Notes: a model not told the origin generated them from the letters alone. A DNA stretch of 64,000 bases from CAVPNY01 sp963706905 (GCA_963706905.1 CAVPNY010000009.1:434001-498000), one strand, 5' to 3'. Shown: positions 47,413-57,165, counted from the first letter of the stretch. Numbers and translations: made by a program.

Positions 47413-48579
47413 ATGGAACTCGACGCACTCTTTCACAGTCACTTCTCTGCAAAACCAGTGGTCAAGGCCTGCGCTCCTGGACGGGTTAATTTACTGGGTG
47501 AGCATGTGGATTACAACGGCGGGCCGGTGCTCCCGGCTGCCATCGACCGGTCGATGAACCTGGTCGCGGCCGCCCAAACGGGGCCAATCGCCCGGCTTTT
47601 CGCCCAGGATCTGGGCAAGGCGACAGCTTTCCGCCTGGATCAACTGGAGAAGAAGGTCGACCTGGATGGCCAGCCCCTGCCAAAATGGGCGCATTACCCG
47701 GCCGGAGTAGCCTGGGCTTTACAAGCAGCCGGTCTGCCCACACCTGGCCTGGAAGCGGTATACAGCTCAGATATCCCCATCGGGTCCGGATTGAGCTCCT
47801 CGGCGGCAGTGGAGATGGTCTTCGCAGTAACCTGGGAAGTGCTGGGCGGATGGCAAATCGACCGCATGCAAATGGCGCGCCTGTGCCAGAAAGCAGAAAA
47901 TGGCTACGTGGGAGTCAATTGCGGTTTAATGGATCAATTTGCCAGCGCCCACGGTGTGGCAGAACATGCCCTGTACTTTGACACTCGCAGCCTGTATTGG
48001 GAAGCCGTGCCACTAATGCCTGCTGTTGCCCTGGTGATCGCCGACTCAGGGGTACGTCACAGCCTGAGTACGTCTGCTTATAACGAGCGCCGGGCGGCCT
48101 GCGAGCAAGCCGTTGAGCTACTCCAGCAGAATCTGCCAGAACTGCGCAGCCTGCGAGATATCTCACCCGTGGAGTTCGCAGCCTACGGCGAATCACTTCC
48201 GCCAGAAATCCGGAAGCGGGCTGAACACGTGGTGAAAGAGATTGCCCGGGTCGAGTCGGCGGTGGCTGCATTAAAGACAGGGAAAAAGCAATCCTTTGGG
48301 GCACTGATGTACTCCGGGCACGCCAGCCTGCGAGACCTATATGAAGTGAGCACAGCGGAGCTAGATACATTAGTGGCAATCGCACACGATTTGCCAGGCT
48401 GTATTGGGGCACGCCTGACCGGAGCTGGCTTCGGCGGCTGCACGATTAACCTGGTTGAAGAATCACAAGCCCCGGATTTTATCCAGAGCTTGCAGCAGGC
48501 ATATTATGAAAAGACCGAGCGAAAAGCTCAGGTTTATCTATGTAAGGCCAGCAATGGGGCAGAGGCCACCAGGATCTAG
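47413..48579 (+). CDS. galK: galactokinase
   Basis: The 388-aa protein has the GHMP-kinase signature motifs: ACAPGRVNLLGEHVDYNGG (about 20-38), GSGLSSSAAVEM (ATP-binding) and LTGAGFGGCTINL near the end. It phosphorylates galactose to galactose-1-phosphate. Its stop (48579) is one base from the convergent mutS2 stop, with no terminator visible between. No other Leloir genes are in the window. Confidence 0.94.
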   Translation: MELDALFHSHFSAKPVVKACAPGRVNLLGEHVDYNGGPVLPAAIDRSMNLVAAAQTGPIARLFAQDLGKATAFRLDQLEKKVDLDGQPLPKWAHYPAGVAWALQAAGLPTPGLEAVYSSDIPIGSGLSSSAAVEMVFAVTWEVLGGWQIDRMQMARLCQKAENGYVGVNCGLMDQFASAHGVAEHALYFDTRSLYWEAVPLMPAVALVIADSGVRHSLSTSAYNERRAACEQAVELLQQNLPELRSLRDISPVEFAAYGESLPPEIRKRAEHVVKEIARVESAVAALKTGKKQSFGALMYSGHASLRDLYEVSTAELDTLVAIAHDLPGCIGARLTGAGFGGCTINLVEESQAPDFIQSLQQAYYEKTERKAQVYLCKASNGAEATRI

Positions 48580-48580
48580 A

Positions 48581-51016
48581 TCAGGCAGATCCCAACTTTG
48601 CGACGGTGACGCCATCCCCACCCTCTTTATCACCGCCCGCTTCAAAAGATTTGACCTGCGGGTTGTGACCCAGGGCTTCGCGAACAGACTGGCGCAAGCG
48701 TCCAGTGCCCTTCCCGTGGATGATGCGTACGAAAGGCAAGCCAGCCAAAAAAGCGGCATCTAAATAACGATCCAGGGCATCCAGGGCTTCATCAGCACGC
48801 TGGCCGCGCAGATCGAGCTCCATACCCGGCGATTCGGGCAGGGCAACGAAAGTCTTACCAGATGACTCGACCGATCGGCGGCGGCGAGCAGCCGGGGCTA
48901 GGTTGGCTTCCTGGGCCGGCTCAGCCGTCAGGCTGGCCAACACCAGATCGGACAAGCGTGCGCGCACACGCAACACGCCGACCTGTACTTCGGCTTCTTC
49001 CTCTCCCAGGGCGGATACCAGTCCGACTGTATTGAGCGAGCGCAGGCGTACTTTATCCCCCAAGTGGATCGGGCGATTGTGCGGGATGCTGCCCATCTTG
49101 GGTAACTGCCGTTCAACAGGCACCTCTACCTCTTCTACCAGAACCTCCACCTGTTCTTCAACAGCCTGAACGACTTCTAACGGCTGGCGAGCGCGCGCCA
49201 GAACACGGCGCACCTCTGCTACCTCAAGCTGCAAAGCCTGCACCTGGGCTTCCGCCTCGGTGCGCGCAGTCTCCAGCACCTGGCGGCGCTCATCCTCCAG
49301 GCGCTCCAGGCGTTCAGATAGCTCTTTGCGTAACGCCTCAACTTCCTGGCGGGCAGCCTCTGCGGCCGCGCGCGCCTGGCGAGCCAGATCACGTTGCTGG
49401 TGAATTTCATCTAACAAATCATCCGCGCGTAAATCATCCGGGTTCAGCTCAGCCCGGGCGGCAGTGATAATTGCCTCCGGCATACCCAAGCGCTGGGCAA
49501 TGGACAGGGCATTGGAACGACCCGGCAAGCCTATCGTCAAGTGAAAAGTAGGACGCAGAGTCTCCAGATCAAATTCGACACTGGCGTTGACCACCCCTGG
49601 CGTAGCGTGTGCAAAAGCTTTTAACTCAGGGTGGTGGGTGGTAACCAGGGTCGTGATGCTGCGCTCCAGCAGGTGGGAAAGCAGAGCGCGAGCCAGGGCG
49701 GCGCCTTCCTGAGGGTCAGTGCCAGCGCCCAGCTCATCCAGGATCACCAGAGAGCGGGGATCGGCCTGCTCAAGGATGCGGATGATATTGGTGACATGTC
49801 CTGAAAAGGTTGAAAGTGACTGCTCGATGGATTGCTCATCGCCGATATCAGCAAAGATACTCTCAAAGACGCTCAATTCGGAGCCAGATTGGGCAGGGAT
49901 ATGCAAGCCAGACTGGGCCATTAAAACCAACAAGCCAATGGTTTTGAGCGTAACTGTTTTACCCCCGGTGTTTGGGCCGGTGATCACCATGGCATAGGTA
50001 AGCGGATCGAGCTCCACATCGATAGGCACTACAGTCGCCGGATCGAGCAAGGGATGGCGCGCCTGATACAGACGGATCTGGCTACCCGGATGGGGTAGCT
50101 GCCCCCTACCCCCTGCGCCTTTCTTGGGAAACGGGAGCAGGACAGGTTCTTGGGCGCGCAGGTCATCCGCATATTTGGCACAGGCGAAGATCAAGTCTAA
50201 TTCGGCGATGACATCCACAGCCCGGAGCAATTCATCGCCATGCTGAGCTACCTGCTGGGACAGCTCCGCCAGAATGCGGCGCTCTTCATCCCGCTCTGCC
50301 AGTTCCAACTCGCGGTATTGGTTATTTAATTCGACCACACCGAGTGGCTCGACAAACAAAGTTGCCCCAGAGGCGGATTGATCGTGGACAATGGCGCGGA
50401 TGCGCCCTTTGAACTCAGCGCGTAATGGAAGTACATAACGCCCGTCGCGCTGGGTGACCAGGGCTTCTTGCAGGAGAGGAACCATCTTCGGATCGGAGAC
50501 CATGTGCTGCATTTTGGTCAGTAAACGATCATGGACAATGCGCAGATCATGACGGATAGTAGCCAGTTTAGGCGAGGCAGAGTCGAGCACGTCGCCGCGA
50601 TCGGAGATGGCGCGGGTAATTGCATCCACCAGGCCAGGAGGCGCCGGGAGACGCGCCGCGATATCCGAGAGGTAAGGGAATTGAGCGACAAGCCGGTCAA
50701 AGAGGCGGATCAGATTACGGGCAGCAACGAGAGTCGACTTGACATCCAAAATCTCGACCGGGGTAAGCACGCCGCCATGGATTGCCAGATCAACTTGAAG
50801 GCGCACATCGCGCGCCCCGCCAATAGTCAGGTCAGGATGAGTAGCCAGCAGCCGGACGGCTTCATTGGTTTCAGTCTGCCGGCGACGGGCCTCGCCTAGC
50901 TCCATGGATGGGCGCAAGAGGCGCGCCCGCTCTGCTGAAGCGGTAAAGGCGGTGTAGGAGGCCAGTCGTTCCAGGATCTTGTGATATTCAAGGGTGGTTA
51001 AAGTCTTCTCGTCCAT
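48581..51016 (-). CDS. mutS2: endonuclease MutS2
   Basis: The protein (about 811 aa from ATG 51016) has a coiled lever region, Walker A GPNTGGKTVTLKTIG, Walker B VILDELGAGTDPQEG, and a C-terminal Smr domain (LDLRGQRADEALDAL, HGKGTGRLRQSV). MutS2 resolves branched DNA or stalled, collided ribosomes. A longer frame to 51064 lacks a ribosome binding site; the chosen ATG has AAGGAGAAG next to it. The length is normal. Confidence 0.95.
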   Translation of the reverse strand: MDEKTLTTLEYHKILERLASYTAFTASAERARLLRPSMELGEARRRQTETNEAVRLLATHPDLTIGGARDVRLQVDLAIHGGVLTPVEILDVKSTLVAARNLIRLFDRLVAQFPYLSDIAARLPAPPGLVDAITRAISDRGDVLDSASPKLATIRHDLRIVHDRLLTKMQHMVSDPKMVPLLQEALVTQRDGRYVLPLRAEFKGRIRAIVHDQSASGATLFVEPLGVVELNNQYRELELAERDEERRILAELSQQVAQHGDELLRAVDVIAELDLIFACAKYADDLRAQEPVLLPFPKKGAGGRGQLPHPGSQIRLYQARHPLLDPATVVPIDVELDPLTYAMVITGPNTGGKTVTLKTIGLLVLMAQSGLHIPAQSGSELSVFESIFADIGDEQSIEQSLSTFSGHVTNIIRILEQADPRSLVILDELGAGTDPQEGAALARALLSHLLERSITTLVTTHHPELKAFAHATPGVVNASVEFDLETLRPTFHLTIGLPGRSNALSIAQRLGMPEAIITAARAELNPDDLRADDLLDEIHQQRDLARQARAAAEAARQEVEALRKELSERLERLEDERRQVLETARTEAEAQVQALQLEVAEVRRVLARARQPLEVVQAVEEQVEVLVEEVEVPVERQLPKMGSIPHNRPIHLGDKVRLRSLNTVGLVSALGEEEAEVQVGVLRVRARLSDLVLASLTAEPAQEANLAPAARRRRSVESSGKTFVALPESPGMELDLRGQRADEALDALDRYLDAAFLAGLPFVRIIHGKGTGRLRQSVREALGHNPQVKSFEAGGDKEGGDGVTVAKLGSA

Positions 51017-51130
51017 CTTCTCCTTGCAATCGTGCCTCCTGATCCATATGATCGGAAGCGCCAAACGGCTTTAGCGGAGGAGAGTTTACCATAGGCCGGG
51101 TAATTCGGTGAGTGCCAGGAAAAGAAAAAA

Positions 51131-51164
51131 CTGCGGAGCTCCTCAAGGGTGAGAAACTCCGCAG
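51131..51164 (-). terminator. rho-independent terminator of the bactofilin-like gene
   Basis: On the minus strand CTGCGGAG and CTCCGCAG form an 8-bp GC-rich stem followed by TTTTTTCTTTT. It lies just past the stop of the membrane protein gene at 51188. Confidence 0.85.
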
Positions 51165-51187
51165 CCAGTGAAGATTTGAAACCGGCG

Positions 51188-52543
51188 TCAGTCGATCGAG
51201 GCGGGCGCGGCTGGACCTCGCTGTAAGCGTGTCAACCCGAGCAACCACAAAGCGCCCAGGCCGAACAGGATCACAACAAAGGCGAACAGGCTTCCCAGCC
51301 AGGGGATCGAAGCCAGGATGGCATAGAGGATAATGCCCACGATCACGGGGAGCCAGGGTTTTTCGGCCCACTCAGGCTTGATCTTGCTAACGATCCAGCG
51401 TCCGACCAGGAAGCTTACGATGATCTTGGAGATATAGGTGATGGCAAAGACAACCGCGAAAAGGAAAGCACTCATCGCCAGGAACCCGGCCCAAAGAGTC
51501 ATGCCGACCAGCTCTCCCAGGGTGATAATCCCCAGGAAGGTGGTCAGGATGACAACAACGGCAATCAGCGCCATCAACACAAAGAAGAAAGCGATCAGGC
51601 TGATAAAGCCCCATCCCAGGCTGGGCCAGGGCTTGGCCTGCAGGGCGGCTACGCCATTGTTGATAAATCTGGGAAATATCCAGACCATCAATAAGCCAAC
51701 CACCAGCAAGGCAAGAAAACCGCGCAGATTGGAAAAGAACCAGCGAGAGACTGATTTAAAGCCATCCTCGCGTTTCGGTTCAACCTTTACCTCGGCTCTC
51801 GCCTCTGGCACTTCGAGGGCCTGGTAACTGGTATCGCCCGCCACTGCTCCCACGGGGACGCGTGCTTGCTCCACACTGGTGTAGTTGAGGTCGCCGCCGA
51901 TCTGCGCGCCAGCCAGGACAGTCAGCCCGCCGGGCGCAGAGGGAACCTGCGGCATGTTGGGCATGAAGCTGAAAGGCGAGAAGTTTGGCATGTCTTTGGC
52001 GCTGCCAAGCTCAGCATTCACATCGCCGGCAATGCTGCCCTGGATGACAAGGGAATTAGCAGCTACCCTCACATCTCCGCCAACCTCTCCAGCCAAGGTA
52101 GCCTGCCCACCACCGAAAAGGACATCCTTACCGATCTGGCTGCCAGACCTGGCTTCCAGGCTGTAGCCAGCCCCGAGCAGATCGTCGCCGATCACGCCGT
52201 TTAAATCGATGAGCAGCACCGCCCCGGCGATGCGGGCATCATCCTGAACCTGGCCATTCACGATCACACTCTGACCAGCAGCAGTCAGATCCTCTTCCAC
52301 AATGCCCGTCTGCCCGATGGTGATGGTCCCACCGAACGCCACTACATCGCCCTTGACGGTGCCATTGATGATGATCGTGTTGCCGAACAGGTACAGGTCA
52401 TCTACAACCACCTCCCCAGCAGGGATGACAATCAATTCACCGGAGCGTTGATCGAAGGCGCTCGCTGGAGAAGCCATGACTAGAGCAATGAGGGCAACAA
52501 CACTCATAGCAACAAACAATAGGGGGACAATTTTTGACTTCAT
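51188..52543 (-). CDS. membrane-anchored bactofilin-like polymer protein
   Basis: The 451-aa protein starts with a signal peptide (to about residue 29). A long beta-helical region (about 35-190) has the repeated I(I/V)(I/V)NG.VKGDV or GDVR pattern typical of bactofilins. A linker with PNFSPFSFMPNMPQVPSAPG follows, then a charged stretch, and four to five membrane helices fill the C-terminal half. It may form a polymer-bound membrane scaffold outside the cytoplasm. It is transcribed alone, with a terminator downstream. Confidence 0.88.
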   Translation of the reverse strand: MKSKIVPLLFVAMSVVALIALVMASPASAFDQRSGELIVIPAGEVVVDDLYLFGNTIIINGTVKGDVVAFGGTITIGQTGIVEEDLTAAGQSVIVNGQVQDDARIAGAVLLIDLNGVIGDDLLGAGYSLEARSGSQIGKDVLFGGGQATLAGEVGGDVRVAANSLVIQGSIAGDVNAELGSAKDMPNFSPFSFMPNMPQVPSAPGGLTVLAGAQIGGDLNYTSVEQARVPVGAVAGDTSYQALEVPEARAEVKVEPKREDGFKSVSRWFFSNLRGFLALLVVGLLMVWIFPRFINNGVAALQAKPWPSLGWGFISLIAFFFVLMALIAVVVILTTFLGIITLGELVGMTLWAGFLAMSAFLFAVVFAITYISKIIVSFLVGRWIVSKIKPEWAEKPWLPVIVGIILYAILASIPWLGSLFAFVVILFGLGALWLLGLTRLQRGPAAPASID

Positions 52544-52913
52544 ATTTTCTCCTTTTTAATCAAAATATCTGGTCGTGCAGTGGTTCGATTTATTGAACGA
52601 TCTGCGTGACCTGCAAGGCACGCATAGCTTTCCACTTAGTGGAAGCTCTTGAAAAATAAACTTTTTAAGAGATAGATTAAGCGATATTAATTATACGTCC
52701 AGAATATCATAAGGTTGCGTTTTAAAATCAGATTGGGTAAGCGGTTCGCTCTTCGGTTCATCTGGTGATTTTCCTACAAAATAAACAGGAATTTAACCAA
52801 TTATTGTGACGCCTGACAGGGCAATTCAAGCGCTTTGTCAGTTGATCTCAGCGAGTTTTGGGCTATGATATGCAGGAGTGTTGGTAATTGTAATCCCTCA
52901 CAATGGAGGCGAC
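52544..52913. other. intergenic region between divergent genes, with probable promoter of the fumarase operon
   Basis: The region is AT-rich. TTGATC (52842-52847) and TATGAT (52864-52869) with a 16-bp spacer could drive the fumarase genes; the remaining part should hold the bactofilin promoter on the other strand. No gene is visible here. Confidence 0.45.
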
Positions 52914-53786
52914 ATGAAAGACTTGAGTGAAGCGATCCTGGAATTGATCCGCTTAGCAGCCACCGATTTACCGCCGGATGTTGAAAACAGCCTGCGCAAG
53001 GCAATTGAGCGCGAAACGCCAGGCTCGGCTGCGCGCGGAGCGCTGGAGTCAATCCTGAAGAACGTTGATTTGGCTCGCCAGCACTCTACGCCAATTTGCC
53101 AGGACACAGGCACGCCAATATTCTACGTATACCATCCAGAGGGTTGGAGCACACGCCGTCTGCGGGAGCAGATTCGCCAGGCGGTCGCTGAAGCCACAGA
53201 GCGCACCTATCTGCGCCCCAACGCCGTAGATGCCCTGAGCGGAAAAAACAGCGGCAATAATTTGGGCGACGAGCATTTCCCCAGCATACACTTCGAAGAG
53301 ATCAATGGCGAGGAATTGCGCATCGAATTGATGCTCAAGGGCGGGGGCTGTGAGAATGTCGGGGCACAGTACACAATGCCCAACAGCGCCCTGGGAGCGG
53401 GACGTGACCTGGCTGGAGTGCGCAAAGCAGCATTGGATGCTGTACATAAAGCCCAGGGTAAGGGTTGTGCCCCTGGCATTCTGGGTATTGCCGTTGGCGG
53501 GGATCGCGGTTCGTCGTATTATGCTTCGAAGGAAGTGCTCTTCCGCCAGCTTGACGAACCTAACCCCGATGCCACACTGGCCGCGCTCGAGGATCGGTTG
53601 ACAGATGAAGCCAACCAGCTAGGCATCGGCCCAATGGGTTTTGGAGGCCAAACCACCGTTCTGGGAACCAAGATCACGGGCATGCACCGCTTGCCAGCCA
53701 GCTTCTTCGTTTCGATCTCATATATGTGCTGGGCTTACCGCCGGCGGCGGATGACCGTCCTGGGTGATCAGGTTACTTACGAATAA
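52914..53786 (+). CDS. class I fumarate hydratase, alpha (iron-sulfur) subunit
   Basis: The ATG at 52914 follows GGAGGC; an upstream frame opening at 52878 has no ribosome binding site. The about 290-aa protein has the 4Fe-4S cluster cysteines in PICQDTGTP, KGGGCENVGAQY and GKGCAPGILGIAVGGDRG, as in FumA/TtdA-type dehydratases. It pairs with the beta subunit 17 bp downstream to convert fumarate and malate. Tartrate dehydratase is a less likely alternative. Confidence 0.92.
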   Translation: MKDLSEAILELIRLAATDLPPDVENSLRKAIERETPGSAARGALESILKNVDLARQHSTPICQDTGTPIFYVYHPEGWSTRRLREQIRQAVAEATERTYLRPNAVDALSGKNSGNNLGDEHFPSIHFEEINGEELRIELMLKGGGCENVGAQYTMPNSALGAGRDLAGVRKAALDAVHKAQGKGCAPGILGIAVGGDRGSSYYASKEVLFRQLDEPNPDATLAALEDRLTDEANQLGIGPMGFGGQTTVLGTKITGMHRLPASFFVSISYMCWAYRRRRMTVLGDQVTYE

Positions 53787-53803
53787 TCACTGTGGAGGAT
53801 TCT

Positions 53804-54430
53804 ATGCGGCAGATAACGCTTCCGTTTAACGCTGAGACTGTGCTCAGCCTGCATGTCGGCGACCCGGTGCTGCTAACCGGGGTGATGATCACCGGTCGAG
53901 ATGCAGCACACACATGGATGGTGGATACTTTTACCAAGCAGACGCGTTCCCCACAGGGAGATGATCTGGAAGTCTACCAGGCAATTAAACCCATGCTGGA
54001 CGGTGGGGTTATTTACCACTGCGGGCCAGTAGTCGCCGGATTAGATACCAAGGAATACCGCTTCGTGGCTGCTGGGCCAACGACCAGCATCCGCGAAGAG
54101 CCTTACCAGGGTGAGGTGATGCGCCATTTCAACGTGATGGGAGTGATCGGAAAAGGTGGTATGGGGCCCAAGACCCTGGCCGCTTGCCAGGAGGTGCCTG
54201 GGGTATACCTCCACGCTGTCGGGGGTGCGGCAACCTTAATCGGCCAGACTGTTGAGCGTGTCCTGGGTGTCTACAAGCTAGATTTCGGGGTTCCTGAGGC
54301 GATGTGGGTGATCGAGGTTAAAGATTTCCCGGCTGTGGTGACGATGGATGCTCACGGCGGCAGCCTGCACGCCGTAATCGAGCAAGAGTCAAAAGCAGTT
54401 CTGGATCGCTTGCTGGCGCTGCCGTTATAG
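53804..54430 (+). CDS. class I fumarate hydratase, beta subunit
   Basis: The 208-aa protein from ATG 53804 (GGAGG site just upstream; a GTG at 53792 is less likely) has the swivel-domain motifs GDPVLLTGVMITGRDAAH, YHCGPVV and GKGGMGPKT, typical of the FumA/TtdB C-terminal part. It completes the two-subunit enzyme. A strong hairpin follows the stop after 50 bp. Confidence 0.93.
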   Translation: MRQITLPFNAETVLSLHVGDPVLLTGVMITGRDAAHTWMVDTFTKQTRSPQGDDLEVYQAIKPMLDGGVIYHCGPVVAGLDTKEYRFVAAGPTTSIREEPYQGEVMRHFNVMGVIGKGGMGPKTLAACQEVPGVYLHAVGGAATLIGQTVERVLGVYKLDFGVPEAMWVIEVKDFPAVVTMDAHGGSLHAVIEQESKAVLDRLLALPL

Positions 54431-54480
54431 GCATCCTTGTCAAATTTCATACCTGGTTGAACCACGCCCAAATCAATAGA

Positions 54481-54509
54481 ATGCGCCCCGGCAGACTGCC
54501 GAGGCGCAT
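54481..54509. terminator. hairpin terminator between fumarase beta and the Ccm operon end
   Basis: ATGCGCCCCGGCA (54481-54493) pairs with TGCCGAGGCGCAT (54497-54509), with one mismatch and a 3-base loop. It lies between convergent genes and can act in both directions; the T-rich tract on either side is weak. Confidence 0.6.
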
Positions 54510-54534
54510 TTCGTCAATTGTTTGGTGGTCCGCT

Positions 54535-54744
54535 TTAGCCTTCTTCGGCGGCGATTTGACCGGCATAACAAGAAGCGGCAGGGTTCTGCTCAAATTCCTG
54601 CAGGCAAACCGCCAGGCAAAAGAATACCCAGCTTTCCTTATGGAAAGCACGTGGCGAATCAGATATGAATTTTGTCAATCCACCGCAAGCAGTTTTGACC
54701 TCACTACCAGGAGCAGGTAACGGTGGTAGGGATCCGGCAGCCAT
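54535..54744 (-). CDS. small YHS-like Cys protein coupled to ccmD
   Basis: The 69-aa protein has Cys and Phe spacing like the YHS metal-binding domain: ACGGLTKF, then SWVFFCLAVCLQEFEQNP. The first C is followed about 24 residues later by FC.xxC and a Phe/Asn-Pro end. Its ATG overlaps the stop of the CcmD-like gene (TAATG), so it is translationally coupled to a cytochrome c maturation operon. A metal (Cu or heme iron) handling role is a reasonable guess but not shown. Confidence 0.6.
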   Translation of the reverse strand: MAAGSLPPLPAPGSEVKTACGGLTKFISDSPRAFHKESWVFFCLAVCLQEFEQNPAASCYAGQIAAEEG

Positions 54745-54905
54745 TATTCTTTATCCTGATCTTCCAGGATTTCCAGATCCTGGCTCAAGTTTCGCCGGCG
54801 GACGGACAGGCTGATCAGGTAGAGCAGCATCACGCCGAAGATGACGACATAACCGGCGATCATATAATTCAGGGTATTGGCTGGGGCATCTTGTAAGAAT
54901 AACAT
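54744..54905 (-). CDS. ccmD: CcmD-like small membrane protein
   Basis: The 53-aa protein begins MLFLQDAPANTLNYMIAGYVVIF-type sequence, has one membrane helix (about 13-32) and a charged C-terminal tail (RRRNLSQDLEILEDQDKE). It lies 17 bp after ccmC, as in most ccm operons. CcmD stabilises the CcmABC heme-release complex. A second ATG one codon upstream is possible; GAGGTGAT precedes both. Confidence 0.8.
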   Translation of the reverse strand: MLFLQDAPANTLNYMIAGYVVIFGVMLLYLISLSVRRRNLSQDLEILEDQDKE

Positions 54906-54922
54906 CATATCACCTCGGATCT

Positions 54923-55621
54923 CTAATCAACCATCTTCAAGCGCAATTGTTCAACTTTTTCAGCAAGCTGCCCAAGGCGGATACGGTGCCAGAGCAGATC
55001 GGCAAAGATGAAACTGAAGGTAATCAGGCTGAACATGAAAGTCTGCAACATCAGGGAAGTCATATCGAACTGACCCTGCGCACCAGCCTCATTGGAGCCA
55101 ATAACAACAGGGTGAATGGTTCGGAACAGGCGGGCAGAGAAGAAGGTCAAGGGAACACTGAGAAAACCAACAATGGCGTAAACAGCGCCGAATCGGGCTC
55201 GCCGGTCGGGGTCCTCGATGCCCTGGCGCAGCATCAGGTAAGCAACATAGATCAGCTCCATCACGGTAGCAGTCGTCAGGCGAGGGTCCCAGGTCCACCA
55301 GGTATTCCAGATTGGGCGTGCCCAGATCGAGCCGGTGACAATGTTAATAAAGGCAAAAACGATGCCAATTTCGATGGCGGACAAGCCAACGATATCCCAC
55401 TTGCGATTGCCTTTAGCCAGGTAGGCTACCCCGGCAATAGCCGCCACCAGGAAGGCGAGCATCCCCACCCAGCCGGCTGCTACGTGAAAGTAAAAAACCC
55501 TCTGCACCTGGCCCATCACCGCCTCGGTAGGGGCATAGAAGAAAACCATGGCGGTGGCTGCAATCAAGAGAATGACAGTAATAATATCTAACACAGAAAG
55601 CCAACGAGGTTTGGTTTGCAT
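54923..55621 (-). CDS. ccmC: heme exporter/handling protein CcmC
   Basis: The 232-aa protein has six membrane segments, the Trp-rich WNTWWTWDPRLTT motif (about 107-119) and flanking His residues (FYFHVAAGW, FRTIHPVV). Together these bind heme at the outer face and load it onto CcmE. It has the usual length and follows ccmB by 90 bp. Confidence 0.94.
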   Translation of the reverse strand: MQTKPRWLSVLDIITVILLIAATAMVFFYAPTEAVMGQVQRVFYFHVAAGWVGMLAFLVAAIAGVAYLAKGNRKWDIVGLSAIEIGIVFAFINIVTGSIWARPIWNTWWTWDPRLTTATVMELIYVAYLMLRQGIEDPDRRARFGAVYAIVGFLSVPLTFFSARLFRTIHPVVIGSNEAGAQGQFDMTSLMLQTFMFSLITFSFIFADLLWHRIRLGQLAEKVEQLRLKMVD

Positions 55622-55711
55622 ATCACTTCTCCAGATAAGATAAAGAAAGGAGTCAGAAACTCAGGCGATATATGATAGTTAAATAACTGACCTGCACCCT
55701 GTTTTCCAGAC

Positions 55712-56440
55712 TCATTCTTCTACGACAAAATCGAACACCATAAACGCGACAGCCGTAAATATTATATCGTAGACGATTAAGAGGTTTAGCCAGGGCTGAA
55801 TCTCAGCCATTGGCAGAGCCTGCAAAAAACCGTTGCTGGCTTTGACAGAAGCCATCAGCACCGGCAAGGCCACCGGGAAGAGCAGAATCGGCAGCAGGAT
55901 ATCGCGGGTGCGGGCCTGGACGGCCATGGTCGCCAGCAGGGTACCCACTACAATGTAGCCGATCGATCCCAACAGGATCACCAGCATCAATCCCGGTTTA
56001 AAAAGATTGATGTTGTAGAGCAGGCTGTAAAGCGGTAAGACGATGATCTCGACAATCAACATAAAGATTAAGTTGCCGATCGCCTTGCCGAAGTAAATGG
56101 CGCTGCGGTCAATCGGCGCTAGGAGCAAACCATCCATGCAGCCGCGGTCTTTCTCGATCGCCATCGAGCGGTTCAATCCCAGAGTACCAGCAAAGATAAA
56201 GGTCACCCACAGCACACCAGCCGTGACGCCAGCGCGGGTCTTGGGATCCAGCTCCAGGGCAAAATTAAAAATGATGATCACCAGCAAGGCAAAAACCAGC
56301 ATCGCGGAGAGCAACTCGCGGCTGCGCAATTCGGCAACCAGATCTTTCCAAATCACGGCGCCCATCGCCCGCAGAAAGCTGGACAAAGGGCGGGGAGTCG
56401 GGCGAGTTTCGCTGGTTAGAATGGCAGTCTCGGGTTTCAC
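55712..56440 (-). CDS. ccmB: heme exporter protein CcmB
   Basis: The 242-aa protein has six hydrophobic segments and the CcmB phrases VIWKDLVAELRSRELL, TLGLNRSMAIEKDRGCMDGLLLAP-type region and LPLYSLLYN. It forms the membrane part of the CcmAB ATPase needed to release holo-CcmE. Its ATG overlaps the ccmA stop by four bases. Confidence 0.94.
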   Translation of the reverse strand: MKPETAILTSETRPTPRPLSSFLRAMGAVIWKDLVAELRSRELLSAMLVFALLVIIIFNFALELDPKTRAGVTAGVLWVTFIFAGTLGLNRSMAIEKDRGCMDGLLLAPIDRSAIYFGKAIGNLIFMLIVEIIVLPLYSLLYNINLFKPGLMLVILLGSIGYIVVGTLLATMAVQARTRDILLPILLFPVALPVLMASVKASNGFLQALPMAEIQPWLNLLIVYDIIFTAVAFMVFDFVVEE

Positions 56441-57165
56441 TGCTTAATTTCCTGGAGAGATTGGCGGTAAAATGCCAGCAGATCGTTGGGATTGATCTCC
56501 GCCCGCTGCACCGAGGCAGCAATCACACCCCGCGAGAGCACGTCGAAGCGCGAAGCCAGGTCGGCGGCACGCGCCAGATCGTGGGAGGTCATCACCACAG
56601 TACGGCCGCGGGCGGCAACTTCACGCAATACTCTATCCAGCATGGCACAGGCATCCTGGTCCAGGCCCGTGTGCGGCTCATCAAAAAGGATAACTTCCGG
56701 GTCGTGCAGGACAGCCCGTCCGATTGCCAGGCGCTGCTGCATACCGCGCGAAAAGGTACGCACCAGATCCCGCCGACGGGCCAGCAAGCCAACCAGATCG
56801 AGAACTTCGATGACCCTGTGATCCAGATTATCCAATCCGTACATCCGCCCGTAAAACCGCAAGTTCTCCTCGGCGGTCAGATCGCCATATAGCAACGGCA
56901 GGTGAGAAACCACGCCCAGGCGACGACGCACGGCAGCCGCCTGGTTAGGGAGTTGGTAGCCGGCAATGCGAACCTCTCCTATCGAGGGTCGGGATAGTGA
57001 AGCCAGGATGCGTAAGAAAGTAGTTTTCCCGGCGCCGTTCGGTCCCAGCAAGGCGACAAACTCACCCTGACTGACCTGGAAATCCAGGCCACGTAACACA
57101 GTTTTTAAGCCAAAACGCTTGATCAAGCGACGAACATGGATCACGGTCTGCACGATGCTATCCAA
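56437..57165 (-). CDS. ccmA: heme exporter ATP-binding protein CcmA
   Basis: The 242-aa ABC ATPase has Walker A GPNGAGKTTFLRIL (about 39-52), signature FSRGMQQRLAIGRA and Walker B VILFDEPHTGLD. With CcmB it powers the heme maturation complex. Its start overlaps the 3' end of the diheme lipoprotein gene by 8 bp, so the operon is tightly packed. Confidence 0.94.
   Translation of the reverse strand: MDSIVQTVIHVRRLIKRFGLKTVLRGLDFQVSQGEFVALLGPNGAGKTTFLRILASLSRPSIGEVRIAGYQLPNQAAAVRRRLGVVSHLPLLYGDLTAEENLRFYGRMYGLDNLDHRVIEVLDLVGLLARRRDLVRTFSRGMQQRLAIGRAVLHDPEVILFDEPHTGLDQDACAMLDRVLREVAARGRTVVMTSHDLARAADLASRFDVLSRGVIAASVQRAEINPNDLLAFYRQSLQEIKQ

Noticed and set aside
54457..54720. 87-codon plus-strand frame after fumarase beta
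   Set aside because: It begins within the terminator hairpin and is antisense to the YHS-like gene, which has a coupled start and family-like Cys spacing.
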